Shown piece by piece: positions 14,231 through 16,346 of a stretch of DNA of 16,346 nucleotides. The DNA is from DATKMP01 sp035541775 (GTDB taxonomy: Bacteria; Bacteroidota; Ignavibacteria; UBA10030), in contig DATKMP010000298.1 in assembly GCA_035541775.1 (NCBI GenBank), positions 1 through 16,346 of the forward strand, read 5' to 3'. Both the position numbers and the translations under genes were made by a program. Position 1 is the stretch's first letter; every line of letters starts with the position of its first letter. Under the pieces are notes generated by a model. The model ran no database searches, was not told the DNA's origin, and saw only the letters and a program-made list of their open reading frames with translations.

Positions 14231-14833
14231 TTACTTTCTTCTCTGCTGAAGTTCGTTCAACACGCTGCGTACACTCAATCCGCGTTCCTGCAATAACACC
14301 ATCAAGTGGTACAATAAATCGGCAGATTCTTCTGCGAGCCGTTCATCGTTTTGTTTCAACGATGCAATCACCACTTCTACACCTTCTTCACCGACTTTTT
14401 GCGCAATGCGCGTCATGCCTTCTTTGAACAGCTTCGTGGTGTACGAACCTTCCGGCATTTTTTGTTTCCGTTCGGCAATAACGGATTCAAGTTCAACGAG
14501 AATATCCGAAACGCCGGCAATTTCCGATTCACCAAAACAAGTGTATGTTCCGGTGTGGCACACTGGTCCGCGTGGATTTGCATAAATCAATAATGAATCA
14601 TTATCGCAATCTGCATGAATGGAAACGACATCCAACACATTTCCCGATGTCTCGCCTTTTTGCCACAGGCGTTGTTTGGTCCGGCTCCAGAATGTAACGC
14701 GTTTATCGGCGAGGGTTTTTTCCGCCGCTTCGCGGTTCATAAAGCCGACCATCAACACTTGTTTGGTTCGTGCATCCTGCACAATGGCGGGCACCAGCCC
14801 GTTGAGTTTGCTAAAATTTAATTGATCGATCAC
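14231..14833 (-). CDS. hisI: Bifunctional phosphoribosyl-AMP cyclohydrolase / phosphoribosyl-ATP pyrophosphatase (HisIE)
   Basis: 200 aa, normal for fused HisIE. It carries out steps 2 and 3 of histidine synthesis in the cytoplasm. The HisI part (~1-106) shows FWSRTKQRLWQKGETSGN (48-65), the Mg site DCDND (75-79) and Zn cysteines C76, C92 and C99 (PVCHTGTYTCF). The HisE part (~110-195) shows KVGEEGVEVVIA (146-157) and EESADLLYHLMVLL (168-181), with the acidic residues that bind Mg. The start is GTG at 14833, overlapping the hisF stop (GTGA, 14830-14833); only a weak AAGG lies upstream, so translation probably depends on coupling. Last gene of the leftward his operon in the window. No terminator with a T tract follows; a weak hairpin spans both convergent stops (14219-14241). 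Confidence 0.95.
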   Translation of the reverse strand: MIDQLNFSKLNGLVPAIVQDARTKQVLMVGFMNREAAEKTLADKRVTFWSRTKQRLWQKGETSGNVLDVVSIHADCDNDSLLIYANPRGPVCHTGTYTCFGESEIAGVSDILVELESVIAERKQKMPEGSYTTKLFKEGMTRIAQKVGEEGVEVVIASLKQNDERLAEESADLLYHLMVLLQERGLSVRSVLNELQQRRK

Positions 14834-15585
14834 AATCGCACCGCTACCTTATGGGTTCGTAAAAAAGTTTTTAATTCGTTGATGCTGATGATGCCGTAAT
14901 GAAAAATCGATGCGGCAAGAATTGCATCGGCTCTGCCGCGCACAACAGCATCGAGTGCATGTTCTTTTGTTCCTGCGCCGCCGGATGCGATGACGGGAAC
15001 CGGCACAGCATCGGCAAGTGTATTTAATAATTCTAAATCGTAACCGCTTTTTGTTCCGTCGCGGTCCATAGAGGTCACAAGTAATTCACCCGAGCCGCGT
15101 TCAACAACTTCTTTTGCCCATTGAATCGCGTCGCGTCCGGTCGGTTCTGTTCCGGCTTTGGTCCACACCGTCCACGAATTTCCCTGTCGTTTGACATCGA
15201 TTGCAGTAACAACGGATTGTGCTCCAACACGCGCGCTTGCTTCACTGATAAATTCCGGGCGTGCGAGTGCAGCAGAGTTCAATGAAACTTTATCGGCACC
15301 GGCTTCGAGTGCGCGCACCACATCTTCCACGGTCCGCAATCCTCCGCCGACGGCAAATGGAATTTGAATCGCTTCGGCAATGCGTTCCACCATTTTCAAA
15401 AACGTATTGCGTCCTTCGAGCGTTGCACTGATATCGAGAAACACCAATTCGTCGGCGCCTTCATCGGAATACCGTGCGGCAAGTTCCACGGCATCGCCGG
15501 CATCGCGCAAGCCAAGAAAGTTCGTTCCTTTCACCGTGCGTCCGTCTTTCACATCAAGACATGGAATGATTCGTTTCGTTAACAT
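14830..15585 (-). CDS. hisF: Imidazole glycerol phosphate synthase cyclase subunit HisF
   Basis: 251 aa, full length for HisF. It forms imidazole glycerol phosphate and AICAR from PRFAR, using ammonia from the HisH glutaminase. The (beta/alpha)8 half-barrel repeats are visible, with catalytic Asp11 (PCLDV) and Asp130 (TAIDV) at the family positions. Phosphate-binding glycine loops are seen at FAVGGGLR (77-84) and IASGGAGT. The start ATG (15585) overlaps the end of hisA by 7 bp (ATGTTAA, 15579-15585), and the stop overlaps the hisI start. The tight overlaps imply coupled translation in the order hisH-hisA-hisF-hisIE. Confidence 0.97.
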   Translation of the reverse strand: MLTKRIIPCLDVKDGRTVKGTNFLGLRDAGDAVELAARYSDEGADELVFLDISATLEGRNTFLKMVERIAEAIQIPFAVGGGLRTVEDVVRALEAGADKVSLNSAALARPEFISEASARVGAQSVVTAIDVKRQGNSWTVWTKAGTEPTGRDAIQWAKEVVERGSGELLVTSMDRDGTKSGYDLELLNTLADAVPVPVIASGGAGTKEHALDAVVRGRADAILAASIFHYGIISINELKTFLRTHKVAVRL

Positions 15586-16307
15586 ACTGATTGAGAAAAT
15601 GCTGATAGTTCTTGTAAAGAAATTTTATTTTCGTAAATCGCCTTGCCGACGACAACTCCGGCAACATTCGTTGTCGTAAGTTTTGTAAGATCATCGGTGG
15701 AAGAAATTCCACCGGAGGCGATAATCGTGATCGATGGATACGCGGAGGTCAACCGTCGATAAAAATCATCATTGATCCCGGCAAGCATGCCATCTCGTGA
15801 AATGTCCGTACAAATAAACGAGGTAGCTCCGCGCTGAACAAGATCGAAGATAAATTGTACCGGTTCGCGCTTGCTGTCTTCCATCCATCCGCTAATCGCC
15901 ACAGAATTATTTTTGATATCGATGCCGATAATAATTTTATCGCTGGTGAATTTTTGCAGCCAGTACTGAGCAAGATCCGGTGATTTCACCGCAGCGCTGC
16001 CGATAACGACACGTTTAACGCCAAGCTGGAGAAGCAATTCGATATCTTCCGTGGCACGAATACCGCCGCCGACTTCGATTTCGATTCCCGGCACAGACAA
16101 AATTTGTTTCATCGATTCGATGTTGATTAATTTTTTTTCTTTTGCGCCCTGCAAATCGACCACATGCAAAAATCGCAATCCGGCATCGGCAAATTGCTGC
16201 GCGATAATTTTCGGCGATTCGGCATAGACCGTCTGCTGCGCATAATCGCCCTGGCGCAGGCGCACACATTTTCCATCATAAATATCGATTGCAGGAATGA
16301 TTAACGT
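15579..16307 (-). CDS. hisA: Phosphoribosylformimino-AICAR ribotide isomerase HisA, with apparent ACG start codon
   Basis: 242 aa if it starts at the ACG at 16305-16307. HisA isomerises ProFAR to PRFAR, just before HisF/HisH. The frame reads (ACG)LIIPAIDIYDGKCVRLRQ from 16307, exactly the usual HisA N-terminus; Asp8 then falls at the family's catalytic position and the second Asp is D130 (IIGIDIK). Other motifs are VGGGIR (79-84 from this start), VVIGSAAV, CTDISRDGM and ASGGIS. No ATG, GTG or TTG occurs in frame upstream to the window edge. The first in-frame standard start, GTG at 16265, would remove strand 1 and Asp8 and is unlikely. The ACG overlaps the hisH stop in ACGTTAA, mirroring the hisA/hisF junction ATGTTAA. 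Either a rare ACG start rescued by coupling, a damaged start, or a base error. The 3' end overlaps hisF by 7 bp. Confidence 0.93.
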   Translation of the reverse strand, partial: TLIIPAIDIYDGKCVRLRQGDYAQQTVYAESPKIIAQQFADAGLRFLHVVDLQGAKEKKLINIESMKQILSVPGIEIEVGGGIRATEDIELLLQLGVKRVVIGSAAVKSPDLAQYWLQKFTSDKIIIGIDIKNNSVAISGWMEDSKREPVQFIFDLVQRGATSFICTDISRDGMLAGINDDFYRRLTSAYPSITIIASGGISSTDDLTKLTTTNVAGVVVGKAIYENKISLQELSAFSQSVC

Positions 16308-16346
16308 AGTTCGATAAAATTTCTTAACGTTTGAAGTCCGGCGCGG
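16301..16346 (-). CDS. hisH: Imidazole glycerol phosphate synthase glutaminase subunit HisH, C-terminal end (partial)
   Basis: Only the last 14 codons are in the window, reading RAGLQTLRNFIELR and a TAA at 16301-16303. This matches the usual HisH end, where the His-Pro-Glu triad segment is followed by (K/R)S..AGL..L.NF. It overlaps the hisA start by 7 bp, and hisH next to hisA and hisF is the normal order. Fragment too short for certainty on sequence alone; context makes it likely. The 5' part lies beyond 16346. Confidence 0.75.
   Translation of the reverse strand, partial: RAGLQTLRNFIELR

Noticed and set aside
16263..16265. GTG at 16265 as the hisA start
   Set aside because: It would delete the first beta strand and catalytic Asp8, although the preceding 13 codons encode the perfect HisA N-terminus.
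1..16346. tRNA, rRNA, insertion sequences, integrase or attachment sites
   Set aside because: No cloverleaf, rRNA-like segment, transposase motif or paired terminal repeats were seen in the window.

Overview
The window looks like a chromosomal segment from a bacterium of the FCB group, most likely the Ignavibacteria/Chlorobi side of Bacteroidota. The main reason is the type IX secretion (T9SS) type-A sorting domain with an NYPNPFNPTT motif at the C-terminus of the first gene. The many exported hydrolases and the intergenic short tandem repeats fit this. The assignment is inference from motifs, not from a search.

Left part (1-6900): the C-terminal part of a secreted GH10-type xylanase (catalytic domain, FIVAR-like linker, T9SS signal) runs to the right and ends at a hairpin terminator. 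That terminator lies between it and a leftward five-gene cluster. In transcription order from 6884 down to 956, the cluster encodes an exported protein of the family often mislabelled asparagine synthetase B, a NodB-type polysaccharide deacetylase, an M64 (IgA-protease family) metallopeptidase, a short-chain dehydrogenase and an M28 metallopeptidase. Gaps inside the cluster are 59 bp or less, so it is probably one operon. Four of the five products have signal peptides, which points to envelope or extracellular peptide and glycan processing.

Middle (6890-8170): a visibly A+T-richer, gene-poor stretch. It holds a short decayed coding remnant, one unrecognised exported 189-aa protein on the minus strand, a CRP-like palindrome, a hairpin and promoter-like elements.

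Right-centre (8171-13745): a compact hydC-hydB-hydA operon for a multimeric, cytoplasmic, NAD(P)-linked [FeFe]-hydrogenase, closed by a hairpin terminator. HydB is unusual. Where the Thermotoga-type subunit ends in a two-[4Fe-4S] ferredoxin domain, this protein carries a complete GltD/NfnB-like FAD/NAD(P)H oxidoreductase domain. HydA carries TSCSPGW instead of the canonical TSCCPxW in the first H-cluster motif. Together these suggest an enzyme coupling H2 to two nicotinamide sites, NAD(H) at the NuoF core and probably NADP(H) at the GltD module. No maturation genes (hydE, hydF, hydG) are in the window.

Right end (13750-16346): a small stand-alone ACT-domain protein, preceded by a promoter-like element and a hairpin, converges on a leftward histidine operon (hisH end, hisA, hisF, hisIE) with overlapping genes. 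hisA has no ATG, GTG or TTG at the position required by its N-terminal catalytic strand. The codon there is ACG, overlapping the hisH stop.
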